Shown here: piece after piece, positions 43,754 to 51,179 of the stretch
How positions within the stretch are numbered: the first letter of the stretch is position 1
Layout of the letters: each line of letters starts with the position of its first letter
From: Comamonadaceae bacterium
GTDB taxonomy: Bacteria; Pseudomonadota; Gammaproteobacteria; Burkholderiales; Burkholderiaceae_C
DNA length: 64,000 nucleotides
Direction of reading: 5' to 3'
Assembly (NCBI GenBank): GCA_947476285.1
Contig: CANJPU010000003.1
Location: forward strand, 62,001-126,000
Notes under the pieces: generated by a model
Databases searched by the model: none
Told to the model about the DNA's origin: nothing
The model's input: the letters and a program-made list of their open reading frames with translations, nothing else
Made by a program: the position numbers and the translations under genes

Positions 43754-45112
43754 ATGGCAAACAAGCTTCACCCCGCCCTGGCGGCCATACGCAAGAGCGG
43801 CGCCGCCAAGGTTAAGGTCGCGTGCAGCGACATCGACGGCATCTTGCGCGGCAAGTACCTGCACAAGGACAAATTCGAAAGCGCGGCAGAAGGCGGCTTC
43901 GGTTTTTGCGACGTGGTGTTCGGCTGGGACAGCAGCGACAACGTCTACGACAACACACAGGTGACCGGCTGGCAGCACGGCTTTCCCGATGCGCTGGCGC
44001 GGCTGGACTTGAACACCCATCGGCGTGTGCCCTGGGACGGCGGCGTCGATTTCTTCCTGGGTGAATTCATCAACGCCGACGGCAGCCCCTACCCGGTGTG
44101 CCCGCGCCAGACCTTGAAGCGCGTTCTGCAGCGCGCCGACAAGCTCGGCCTGCAAGTGATGACCGGCATGGAATACGAGTGGTTCAATTTTCGCGAGACG
44201 CCGCAAAGCTGGGCCGACAAAAAGGGCGTGCAGCCGCAACCGCTGACGCCGGGTATGTTTGGCTACTCGCTGCTGCGGGTCAATGAGAACCGCGAGTTCT
44301 TCAACGCGCTGATGGACGAGATGCTGGCCTTTGGCGTGCCCATCGAAGGCCTGCACACCGAGACCGGCCCGGGCGTGTACGAGGCGGCCATCAGCTTTTC
44401 CAGCGCGCTGGAGCAGGCCGATCGCTCCATTCTGTTCAAGACAGGCGCCAAGGAAATCGGTGCCCGCTTTGGCATCATGCCCAGCTTCATGGCCAAGTGG
44501 AGCCAGCAGTATCCGGGCTGCAGCGGGCATATTCACCAGAGCCTGTCGGACGGCAAATCCAATCTGTTCTACGACAGCAAGAGCCCGCGCAAGATGAGCA
44601 AGCTGTTTGAGAGCTACCTGGCCGGGCAGATCGCCTGCCTGATGGAATTCGCGCCCATGTTCTGGCCCACCATCAACAGCTACAAGCGCTTGGTCGATGG
44701 CTTCTGGGCGCCGGTCAAACCGACCTGGGGCATCGACAATCGCACCGCGAGCTTTCGCGTGATCGCGGGCAGCCCCAAGGCCACGCGCCTGGAGACGCGC
44801 TGCCCCGGCGCCGACGTGAACCCCTACCTGGCCATGGCCGCAGTGATTGCTGCGGGCTTGTATGGTGTGGAGAAAGGCCTCAAGCTCACCGCGCCACCCA
44901 TCACCGGAACCAACCAGGGCGCCGAGCACATTGCCCGCGCGCCGCGCACGCTGATGGAGACCACCCGCAATTTCCGCAACTCCAGCATCGCGCGCGATTT
45001 TCTGGGCGACACCTTCGTCGACCACTTCGCAGCCACCCGCGACTGGGAATGGCGCCAGTGGCTGGACGGCGTGACCGACTGGGAATTGAAGCGCTACTTT
45101 GAAATCATCTGA
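43754..45112 (+). CDS. Glutamine-synthetase-like gamma-glutamyl-amine ligase
   Basis: 452-aa member of the glutamine synthetase superfamily. Visible active-site elements are MEYEWFNF (metal Glu), LHTETGPGVYEAAI, CSGHIHQSL (G-x-H-x-H), INSYKRLV, NRTASFRV and RLETRCPGADVNPYLA. It is not the housekeeping GS: the N-terminus reads VKVACSDIDGILRGKY and the adenylylation-site region is absent. Relatives (PuuA, GlnA4-type, IpuC-type) attach glutamate to polyamines, ethanolamine or alkylamines. Its place 23 bp after phnW and before an alcohol dehydrogenase, a gamma-glutamyl hydrolase and an ALDH favours an amino-alcohol such as ethanolamine. Confidence 0.88.
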   Translation: MANKLHPALAAIRKSGAAKVKVACSDIDGILRGKYLHKDKFESAAEGGFGFCDVVFGWDSSDNVYDNTQVTGWQHGFPDALARLDLNTHRRVPWDGGVDFFLGEFINADGSPYPVCPRQTLKRVLQRADKLGLQVMTGMEYEWFNFRETPQSWADKKGVQPQPLTPGMFGYSLLRVNENREFFNALMDEMLAFGVPIEGLHTETGPGVYEAAISFSSALEQADRSILFKTGAKEIGARFGIMPSFMAKWSQQYPGCSGHIHQSLSDGKSNLFYDSKSPRKMSKLFESYLAGQIACLMEFAPMFWPTINSYKRLVDGFWAPVKPTWGIDNRTASFRVIAGSPKATRLETRCPGADVNPYLAMAAVIAAGLYGVEKGLKLTAPPITGTNQGAEHIARAPRTLMETTRNFRNSSIARDFLGDTFVDHFAATRDWEWRQWLDGVTDWELKRYFEII

Positions 45113-45127
45113 AGGCCCAAGGCTCCC

Positions 45128-46261
45128 ATGAAGATCACCAGTTTTTCTTTTCCCACCGCCATTCGCTTTGGCGCCGGCGCACGCAAGGAAGTGGGGCCGC
45201 ATCTGCTGGCGCGCGGCTTGCGCAGGCCTCTCATCGTGACCGACAGGGCGCTGGCCGCGCTGCCATTGCTGGCCGAATTCAAATCGCATCTTGCGGGCCT
45301 GCAGCCTGCAGTGTTTGATGGCGTCTTTGGCAATCCCACTTGCAGCCAGGTGATGCAAGGTGCCGCCGCGTTCAAGCAACACGGCGCCGACTGCGTGATC
45401 GGCTTTGGCGGTGGCGCAGCGCTGGATGTGGCCAAGGTAGTGGGTGTGGCGGCCACGCATGAGGGCGACATACTCGAATACGTCTGGGACCATCCGCAGG
45501 TGCGCGCCATCGACAAGCCCTTGCCTTGGTTCGTGGCTTTGCCCACCACATCGGGCACTGGCTCCGAAGTGGGCCGATCTTCGGTGGTGAGTGAGAACGA
45601 CACCCACCTCAAGCGAGTCGTCTTCAACCCAAAGATTCTCGCCGGGGCTGTGTTCGCCGACCCTGAGCTCACGCTGGGTCTGCCCGCGCACATCACAGCG
45701 GCTTGCGGCATGGACGCGCTCACCCACAACATCGAGAGCTATCTCTCACCGGCCTACCACCCCTTGTGCGATGGCATCGCACTGGAAGGCACCCGCATCG
45801 CGGCGGCGGCTTTGCTTGGTGCGGTGCATGAGCCGGGCAATCTGCAGGCGCGCAGCGACATGATGATGGCCTCGATGATGGGCGCCATTGCGTTCCAGAA
45901 AGACCTGGGCGCAGTGCACTCGTGCGCGCATGCACTGGGCGCCGTCTGCGATCTGCATCACGGCCTAGCCAATGCCTTGATGATCGACACGGTGATGGCC
46001 TGGAACCAGCAGGCGGTGCCGGGCAAGTTCGACGAGCTCGCGCATGTATGCAAGGTGTCTGGTGGCGGCGATCAGTTCGTGCCCTGGCTGCGCGCGCTCA
46101 AGGCGCGCATCGGCATCACCGGCAAACTCGCGGCCCATGGTGTGCGTCCGGGGCAGATCGCGCGCTTGGTGGAAATCGCGCAGGCCGACATCTGCCACCA
46201 GACTAACCCACGGCCTTGTACCGCGCAGGATTTCGCGCGGCTGTTTGAAGACGCGATGTGA
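45128..46261 (+). CDS. Iron-containing alcohol dehydrogenase
   Basis: 377-aa group-III alcohol dehydrogenase. The NAD site is IGFGGGAALDVAKVVG (about 95-110). Fe ligands are in TAACGMDALTHNIESYLS (Asp, His) and GAVHSCAHALGAVCDLHHGLANA (two His, about 262-284). Fifteen bp separate it from the GS-like gene. It is proposed to oxidise a gamma-glutamylated amino-alcohol to the aldehyde used by the ALDH two genes downstream; a role with a free alcohol cannot be excluded. Confidence 0.88.
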   Translation: MKITSFSFPTAIRFGAGARKEVGPHLLARGLRRPLIVTDRALAALPLLAEFKSHLAGLQPAVFDGVFGNPTCSQVMQGAAAFKQHGADCVIGFGGGAALDVAKVVGVAATHEGDILEYVWDHPQVRAIDKPLPWFVALPTTSGTGSEVGRSSVVSENDTHLKRVVFNPKILAGAVFADPELTLGLPAHITAACGMDALTHNIESYLSPAYHPLCDGIALEGTRIAAAALLGAVHEPGNLQARSDMMMASMMGAIAFQKDLGAVHSCAHALGAVCDLHHGLANALMIDTVMAWNQQAVPGKFDELAHVCKVSGGGDQFVPWLRALKARIGITGKLAAHGVRPGQIARLVEIAQADICHQTNPRPCTAQDFARLFEDAM

Positions 46262-46271
46262 AGCCGCCGCC

Positions 46272-47072
46272 ATGAGCAGCCATTCGCGCCTGAAGATCGG
46301 CATCTCGGCCTGCTTCATGCACGCCGACCCGACCCGCGCGCTCTTCACCGGCAAGACCTTGCAGTATGTGGAGCAGTCCATCGCGCATTGGGTCATGTCC
46401 ACCGGCGCGCTGGCGGTGATGATCCCCAGCCCTAGCGGCGCCACCCAGCGCGGCGACGTCACCCTGGACCACTACGCGCACTGGCTCGATGGCCTGGTGC
46501 TGCACGGCGGCGCCGATGTTTCGCCCCTGAGCTACGGCGAGCAGCCGCTGGAGGCGCGCTGGTGCGGCGACAAGATCCGCGATGAATATGAAATCGATCT
46601 CGTGGCTGCATTCGAGCGGCACGGCAAGCCGGTGTTCGGCGTCTGTCGCGGCCTGCAACTCATGAACGTCGCTTATGGCGGCACGCTGTACCAGGACATC
46701 GCCACCCAATTGCCCCAGGCCTTGCAGCACCGTGACGCCACTGTGTATGACCGCAACTTCCATACCGTGGACATCGAACCGGGCTCGCACCTGCAAAGCC
46801 TTTATCCGGGCCACAGCCGGGTCAAGGTCAACAGCATCCATCACCAGGCCATCAAGCAACTCGCGCCGGGCTTCGTGGTGGAGGCCACCAGCGGCGAAGA
46901 CGGGCTGGTCGAAGCGATCCGCCGCAGTGAACCCGGCCGCAGTTACCTGGCGGCGGTGCAGTGGCATCCTGAATTTCATCAGAGTGGCGCTGACACCATC
47001 GACGACGCGGCATTGCTGGACGACTTTCTGAATGCAGCGCGGGCGACGAAGAGAGAAACAAACACACCATGA
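46272..47072 (+). CDS. Gamma-glutamyl hydrolase, class I glutamine amidotransferase-like (PuuD family)
   Basis: 266-aa hydrolase. The triad is visible: FGVCRGLQLMNVAYGG (Cys about 125) and AVQWHPEFH (His and Glu about 235). PuuD family members release glutamate from gamma-glutamyl-GABA or related amides. Together with the GS-like ligase it allows a protect-oxidise-deprotect cycle. ATG 46272 was chosen since the upstream frame lies inside the alcohol dehydrogenase gene; it ends in an ATGA overlap with the ALDH gene. Confidence 0.88.
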   Translation: MSSHSRLKIGISACFMHADPTRALFTGKTLQYVEQSIAHWVMSTGALAVMIPSPSGATQRGDVTLDHYAHWLDGLVLHGGADVSPLSYGEQPLEARWCGDKIRDEYEIDLVAAFERHGKPVFGVCRGLQLMNVAYGGTLYQDIATQLPQALQHRDATVYDRNFHTVDIEPGSHLQSLYPGHSRVKVNSIHHQAIKQLAPGFVVEATSGEDGLVEAIRRSEPGRSYLAAVQWHPEFHQSGADTIDDAALLDDFLNAARATKRETNTP

Positions 47073-48445
47073 ACACGCTTGTCATCCACAACCCCGCCAA
47101 TGGCGAAAAAATTACCGAGCTTGCGGCGGATGACGCCGCCTCGGTTGCGGCCAAGGCTGCTCGCGCCCGCGCCGCGCAGCCCGCATGGGCCGCAGTGCCG
47201 CTGCAAGAGCGCAAGAGCTGCATCGATCGCTTTCATGAGGGCGTGACGCGCGACATGGAACAGCTTGCCACCACGCTGACGCGCGAAACCGGCAAGCCCA
47301 TACAAATGTCTCGCAACGAACTGAAGGGCTTGCTGGGGCGGCTTGATTTCTTTGTCGGCATGGTCGCCCCCGTGATCGCCAACGAAACCGTCTTCGATGA
47401 AGCCGGAATGCAAGAGCGCATTGAACACCTGCCGCTGGGCGTGGTGGGCAACATCTCGGCCTGGAACTACCCCTGGTTCGTCGGCTGCAACGTCATCGTG
47501 CCGGCTTTGCTCACTGGCAATGCGGTGCTCTACAAGCCCTCTGAATACGCCACCCTCACTGGGCTGGAGATTGCCCGCCTGCTGCGCGAGGCGGGCGTGC
47601 CGCAGGATGTGTTTTGCACCCTGGTGGGCGACGGCGCGGTGGGCGCGGCCTTGCTGGACCAAAAGATCGACGGCCTGTTTTTCACCGGCTCGCATGCCAC
47701 CGGCTCGCGCATCGCTCAGAGAGTGGGCCCACGTTTCATGAAGCTGCAACTCGAACTGGGCGGCAAGGACCCGACCTATGTCTGCGACGACGCCGACCCC
47801 GTCGCCGCAGCACAGTCGCTGGCCGATGGCGCGATGTACAACACCGGCCAAAGCTGCTGCTCGGTCGAGCGCATCTATGTGCATGAAGCAATCCATGACG
47901 CTTTCGTCGCCGCATTCGTCGACACCGTCCGCGGCTTCAAGCTGGGCGACCCGATGCGCGATGACACCTACATCGGCCCGCTCACCCGCGCGCCCGCGCT
48001 TGATGTGCTCGATGCACAGGTGGCCGACGCCAAGGCCAAGGGCGCGGCGCTGCTGCTGGGCGGCCATCGGCTGCCCGGCCCTGGTAACTGGTACGCACCC
48101 ACGGTCTTTAGCGGGGTGGACCACCGCATGGAGCTGATGCGCGAAGAAAGCTTCGGCCCCATCATCGGCATCCAGAAAGTCACTGGCGACGAAGAAGCCG
48201 TGCACCTGATGAACGACACCCGCTACGGCCTGACCGCCGGCGTCTACAGCCCCGACGGCGCGCGCGCCCAGGCGCTGCTCGCGCGCGTCAACGCCGGCAG
48301 CCTCTACTGGAACTGCTGCGATCGTGTGAGCCCGCGCCTGCCCTGGAGCGGCTTCGGCGATTCAGGCGTCGGCCTCACGCTGTCCACTTACGGCATCCAG
48401 ACCTTCACCCGTACACGGGCCTGGCACCTGAGATCGGCCCGATGA
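47069..48445 (+). CDS. NAD(P)-dependent aldehyde dehydrogenase
   Basis: 458-aa ALDH. It shows WNYPWFVGCNVIVPALLTGNAVLYKPSE, FTGSHATGS (coenzyme), LELGGKDPTYV (Glu about 230) and YNTGQSCCSVERIYV (Cys about 265). All catalytic residues are present. Most likely it oxidises the aldehyde from the Fe-alcohol dehydrogenase, still carrying the gamma-glutamyl group, as PuuC does in the putrescine route. It overlaps both neighbours by 4 bp. Confidence 0.9.
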   Translation: MNTLVIHNPANGEKITELAADDAASVAAKAARARAAQPAWAAVPLQERKSCIDRFHEGVTRDMEQLATTLTRETGKPIQMSRNELKGLLGRLDFFVGMVAPVIANETVFDEAGMQERIEHLPLGVVGNISAWNYPWFVGCNVIVPALLTGNAVLYKPSEYATLTGLEIARLLREAGVPQDVFCTLVGDGAVGAALLDQKIDGLFFTGSHATGSRIAQRVGPRFMKLQLELGGKDPTYVCDDADPVAAAQSLADGAMYNTGQSCCSVERIYVHEAIHDAFVAAFVDTVRGFKLGDPMRDDTYIGPLTRAPALDVLDAQVADAKAKGAALLLGGHRLPGPGNWYAPTVFSGVDHRMELMREESFGPIIGIQKVTGDEEAVHLMNDTRYGLTAGVYSPDGARAQALLARVNAGSLYWNCCDRVSPRLPWSGFGDSGVGLTLSTYGIQTFTRTRAWHLRSAR

Positions 48446-49140
48446 GCACAGACAGCGCGGACCAACGTCGCCGGCTCACGCTGTTCGATCTGGATCACAC
48501 CTTATTGAATGGCGACAGCGATGTGCTGTGGTGCGATTTCCTAATCGGCCATGGCCTGCTGGAGCACGCCACCTTTGCGCCGCGCAATGCAGACATGGCG
48601 GCGCGGTACAGGGCAGGCACGGTGGCAAGCAGGGAGTTTGCCGATTTTTACGTCGGTACGCTCGCGGGCAAGACACCGCAGCAATGGGACGCCTTGCGTC
48701 GCGAGTTCTTGACCACGCAAGTGGCGCCGCGCATATCCACGCAAGCCATGGAGTTGGTCCAGCGCCATCTTGCGGCTGGCGACCTGGTGGTGATGACCAC
48801 GGCCACCAATCGATTCATCACCGAACTCACGGCGGGGTATTTCGGCATCAAGCATTTGCTGGCCACCGAGGCCGAGCTGGTGGAGGGGCGCTTCACCGGT
48901 CGCACGCAAGGCACGCTGAACATGCGCGAGGGCAAAGTCGCGCGTTTGCGTGAGTGGATGGCGGCGCAGGGCCAGACCGTGGAGCAATGCCACAGCACCG
49001 CCTACAGCGACTCCATCAATGACCTGGCACTACTCGAAGCAGTGGATCAAGCTGTGTGCGTTGACCCCGACCCGACTTTGCTAGCCCTTGCGCTGGCCCG
49101 CAAGTGGCCGGTGCTTCGCATCCCCAGGCCGGGAGTGTGA
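48442..49140 (+). CDS. HAD-IB family phosphatase
   Basis: 232-aa HAD hydrolase of the SerB-like IB subfamily. Motif I is LFDLDHTLLNGDSD (nucleophile Asp about 14), motif II VVMTTAT, and motifs III/IV end in YSDSINDLALLE. Substrates in the family include phosphoserine, phosphoethanolamine and phosphocholine. The ATGA overlap with the ALDH gene puts it in the amine operon, where phosphoethanolamine would be a fitting substrate (inference; similar proteins also occur as housekeeping genes in Burkholderiales). It is followed by a REP-like palindrome. Confidence 0.85.
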   Translation: MSTDSADQRRRLTLFDLDHTLLNGDSDVLWCDFLIGHGLLEHATFAPRNADMAARYRAGTVASREFADFYVGTLAGKTPQQWDALRREFLTTQVAPRISTQAMELVQRHLAAGDLVVMTTATNRFITELTAGYFGIKHLLATEAELVEGRFTGRTQGTLNMREGKVARLREWMAAQGQTVEQCHSTAYSDSINDLALLEAVDQAVCVDPDPTLLALALARKWPVLRIPRPGV

Positions 49141-49172
49141 GACGAAGGCGGCCTGTGGGCCATGGGGATGCA

Positions 49173-49270
49173 GAACAAGTTTCCCCGTTCGCGTAAAGCG
49201 TGATCAAGGGTCGAAGCCTTCGACCTTTCGACCGGCTCAGGACAGGCTCAGCGCGAACGGGAGCTTGTTC
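49173..49270. repeat. REP-like long inverted repeat
   Basis: The left arm (49173-49193, GAACAAG...CCCGTTCGCG) is the reverse complement of the right arm (49252-49270), with a 2-3 base difference. Between them is a perfect inner palindrome, GGTCGAAGCCTTCGACC (49209-49225), and the sequence GACAGGCTCAGCGCGAACGG. A relative of that last segment recurs at 55716-55740. It lies between the HAD gene and the stop of the unknown gene, which it overlaps by 2 bp, and could end transcription from both sides. Confidence 0.75.
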
Positions 49271-50918
49271 AGTGTAGCCCTACCGATCCAGCGACACGGC
49301 GCGATTCGGCGGCAGATGAGGGGGGCTTTGCCGCTGGCATGACTGGATTGACCGCGCCACGCGCTTGCGGTGGATGCCCACCCGCTGCGGGAGCTGGGAG
49401 GCCTCCTCTGCCTGGAGGAGGGGGCAATGTTGCTAGCCAGTGGTTCAGTCCTGATCCGGGGGGCCGGGGAACACGGACGCAACCGCCAGGCCAGAGTGCG
49501 TTTCCAACGAATGGGGGTGGAACAGCGCCGGGCGCTGCAGGGGCGACTGAGCCATGCGTTGGGGGTGGCGTCGCAGCGACAGGTGTGGCGGGCGGTACTT
49601 CTGGTGCTGTTGCTGCCGGCACTGGGATTCCCATTTTGCTCTTGAGCTCTTCAGCAAGCCGTTCATCAGCGGCGCGTGCAAGCGCCGCTGCCGAGGCCAC
49701 CGTTGCCGGGCTCAAGGCGCGTATTGCGTCTACCACTGCGTCGGCTGTGGACAACTGAAGAAGAGCCGGTCGGTCGGCTGCCATGGCCGATAGTTCCGGC
49801 GGCGCGGAGCAAGAGACCACGACGTCAAAGAAGCCATGCGCAGTGCCACCTGTTTGCAAGAGGCCCACGAGATGCTCAGCGCACGCCATTCCAATGCGTG
49901 TAGCCGCAGCCTCAGTGGCCTTCGCTTCGTCGGAAGTGAGTCCCCAGGGGTAGACCTTATGAACGATTGGGGGCAAGACAACAGCCCGCGTGCCAGCTCT
50001 TGCAAAATGCAAGAGAGCCAGCGCCTGGGCACCCTTAAGCTTCTCAATGAAGCCCTGTATGTATTCTTCATTTGTAGCTTGATCGCGATCAAGCTCTGGC
50101 CAATGCGCAAGCCCATACCTGGTGCCGCCCCGCCCTTCGCAAAAGGAATGAACGTCACCATTCTTGAGAGAGACCTGCCAATGACAGGGCATAACACGTG
50201 TTAAACGATGTGCCCCTGTGAAGGTCGCTTGATCGAACTCGGCCACGGCCGCGGCCGCATCGCCGATCCCGAAGTAGCGCCCTCTGGTATCAGGCAGGCC
50301 AGGGTAATCGCGCATCGTGGTGCCATTGGCAGTCCAGTACCGGTGAGAGGCTGGCTCCACGTGGTGAGGGTTGACTGCGCTGAGGAAGCCAAGGGCGGCT
50401 GACCCAAGGAAGCCTTGTCGGGCACGGGTGTCGATCTCCGCGATACTCACTCCGCCAGCGCCTATTACAAAGGTGTGATCGGTCCACGTGGGACTACGCT
50501 GCGGAGCAGCTTCCGAAACGAGTGAATCCAGTCCTACATTTTTGCGATGGGTTGTGGGGGCCTCATCGGGCGTAGCTGGGGTGTGTAAGACGTCTGCCAG
50601 TGCCCGGCCTTCAGGAAAACGCCGGACGAACTCGGCGCATTCGCTGGGCTGTAGTGCGCTCAAGTTAGGCGCGTAGAAGGGCGTTCCTTCGTCGCCGGGC
50701 AGCGAATAAGCTGTGTGGTATTCCTTGGCCGCGTCAGACAGGGGCGGCGAGCCATCTTCGCTCCTAACACAAACCGCTAATGGGGAACCCCCCGAAAGTG
50801 CGAAGTCCGTGTTGGGAAAATTAGCTTCTCTAGCACGCCTAATGAATGCATCTTGCTGTGGACGATTGAGGCAGTCTCTAAGAAAGGAACTTGCATATGG
50901 AAGTAGTTGACGAAACAT
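49269..50918 (-). CDS. Unrecognised protein with Pro/Ala-rich C-terminal tail
   Basis: 549 aa; no family recognised. A globular part (about 1-400) contains FVIGAGGVSIAEIDTRAR and PPIVHKVYPWGLTSDEAKAT. The last ~130 residues are Pro/Ala/Gly-rich (e.g. APEVPPATPVAATPPP) and probably disordered. No clear signal peptide or membrane helix is visible. ATG 50918 has GAGG 7 bases upstream; the open frame continues further up, but there it encodes transposase residues. The 5' part has lower GC than the neighbours (about 48% over 50761-50940, by hand count). An effector or other acquired function is possible but not shown. The stop abuts the REP-like element, so the 3' end may also be altered. Confidence 0.6.
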   Translation of the reverse strand: MFRQLLPYASSFLRDCLNRPQQDAFIRRAREANFPNTDFALSGGSPLAVCVRSEDGSPPLSDAAKEYHTAYSLPGDEGTPFYAPNLSALQPSECAEFVRRFPEGRALADVLHTPATPDEAPTTHRKNVGLDSLVSEAAPQRSPTWTDHTFVIGAGGVSIAEIDTRARQGFLGSAALGFLSAVNPHHVEPASHRYWTANGTTMRDYPGLPDTRGRYFGIGDAAAAVAEFDQATFTGAHRLTRVMPCHWQVSLKNGDVHSFCEGRGGTRYGLAHWPELDRDQATNEEYIQGFIEKLKGAQALALLHFARAGTRAVVLPPIVHKVYPWGLTSDEAKATEAAATRIGMACAEHLVGLLQTGGTAHGFFDVVVSCSAPPELSAMAADRPALLQLSTADAVVDAIRALSPATVASAAALARAADERLAEELKSKMGIPVPAATAPEVPPATPVAATPPPTHGSVAPAAPGAVPPPFVGNALWPGGCVRVPRPPGSGLNHWLATLPPPPGRGGLPAPAAGGHPPQARGAVNPVMPAAKPPSSAAESRRVAGSVGLH

Positions 50919-51110
50919 TGAATTGCCTCGGGTCTCGTGGGGGCCAGCCGGTTTAATGCAGGCCATGGTTTTGGTCTGCTTGAAAAGTTGCCGATAGTAA
51001 TTTGCCTCAGCTTCGGCCGGTGGAATGTACCCGATCGGCTGCAGCAGTCGGTGGTGGTTGAGCCGGGTCATCCATTTGAGGGTGGCCAGTTCCACGGCCT
51101 CCTCGGTTTT
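50919..51110 (-). mobile_element. 3' fragment of an IS3-family transposase gene (OrfB C-terminus) with IS end
   Basis: Minus-strand translation gives KTEEAVELATLKW, then NHHRLLQPIGYIPPAEAEA and NYYRQL, the C-terminal signature of IS3-family OrfB integrases. IS-end-like sequence (KPAGPHETRG when translated) follows. Similarity stops abruptly near 51110, so the rest of the IS is missing. The frame runs without a stop into the unknown gene downstream. Not functional. Confidence 0.85.
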
Positions 51111-51151
51111 CCGAAGGGCACAGAAGAGGCTGGCACACCCTTTGCATTGCA

Positions 51152-51165
51152 TCTTGAATACAAGA
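51152..51165. promoter_or_regulatory. Candidate GntR-type operator upstream of atzF
   Basis: TCTTGAATACAAGA: perfect 5-bp arms around AATA, one base off CTTGTATACAAG, a motif linked to GntR-family control of nitrogen-compound operons. It is 14 bases upstream of the preferred atzF start and just inside the junction with the IS remnant. Confidence 0.4.
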
Positions 51166-51179
51166 TGGGATGCTCAAAA

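Noticed and set aside
43568..45727. 719-codon open frame on the minus strand
   Set aside because: Antisense to the phnW/GS-like/Fe-ADH genes, which carry clear catalytic motifs. Long antisense frames are expected in high-GC DNA, and the translation has no family resemblance.
49269..51152. A single 627-aa protein
   Set aside because: The first ~77 codons are IS3 transposase C-terminus plus IS end. The real gene more plausibly starts at 50918 behind a GAGG site.
50937..51179. N-terminal extension of atzF
   Set aside because: The in-frame codons run antisense through the IS3 remnant and look nothing like the N-terminal helix of AtzF, so they cannot be its missing part.
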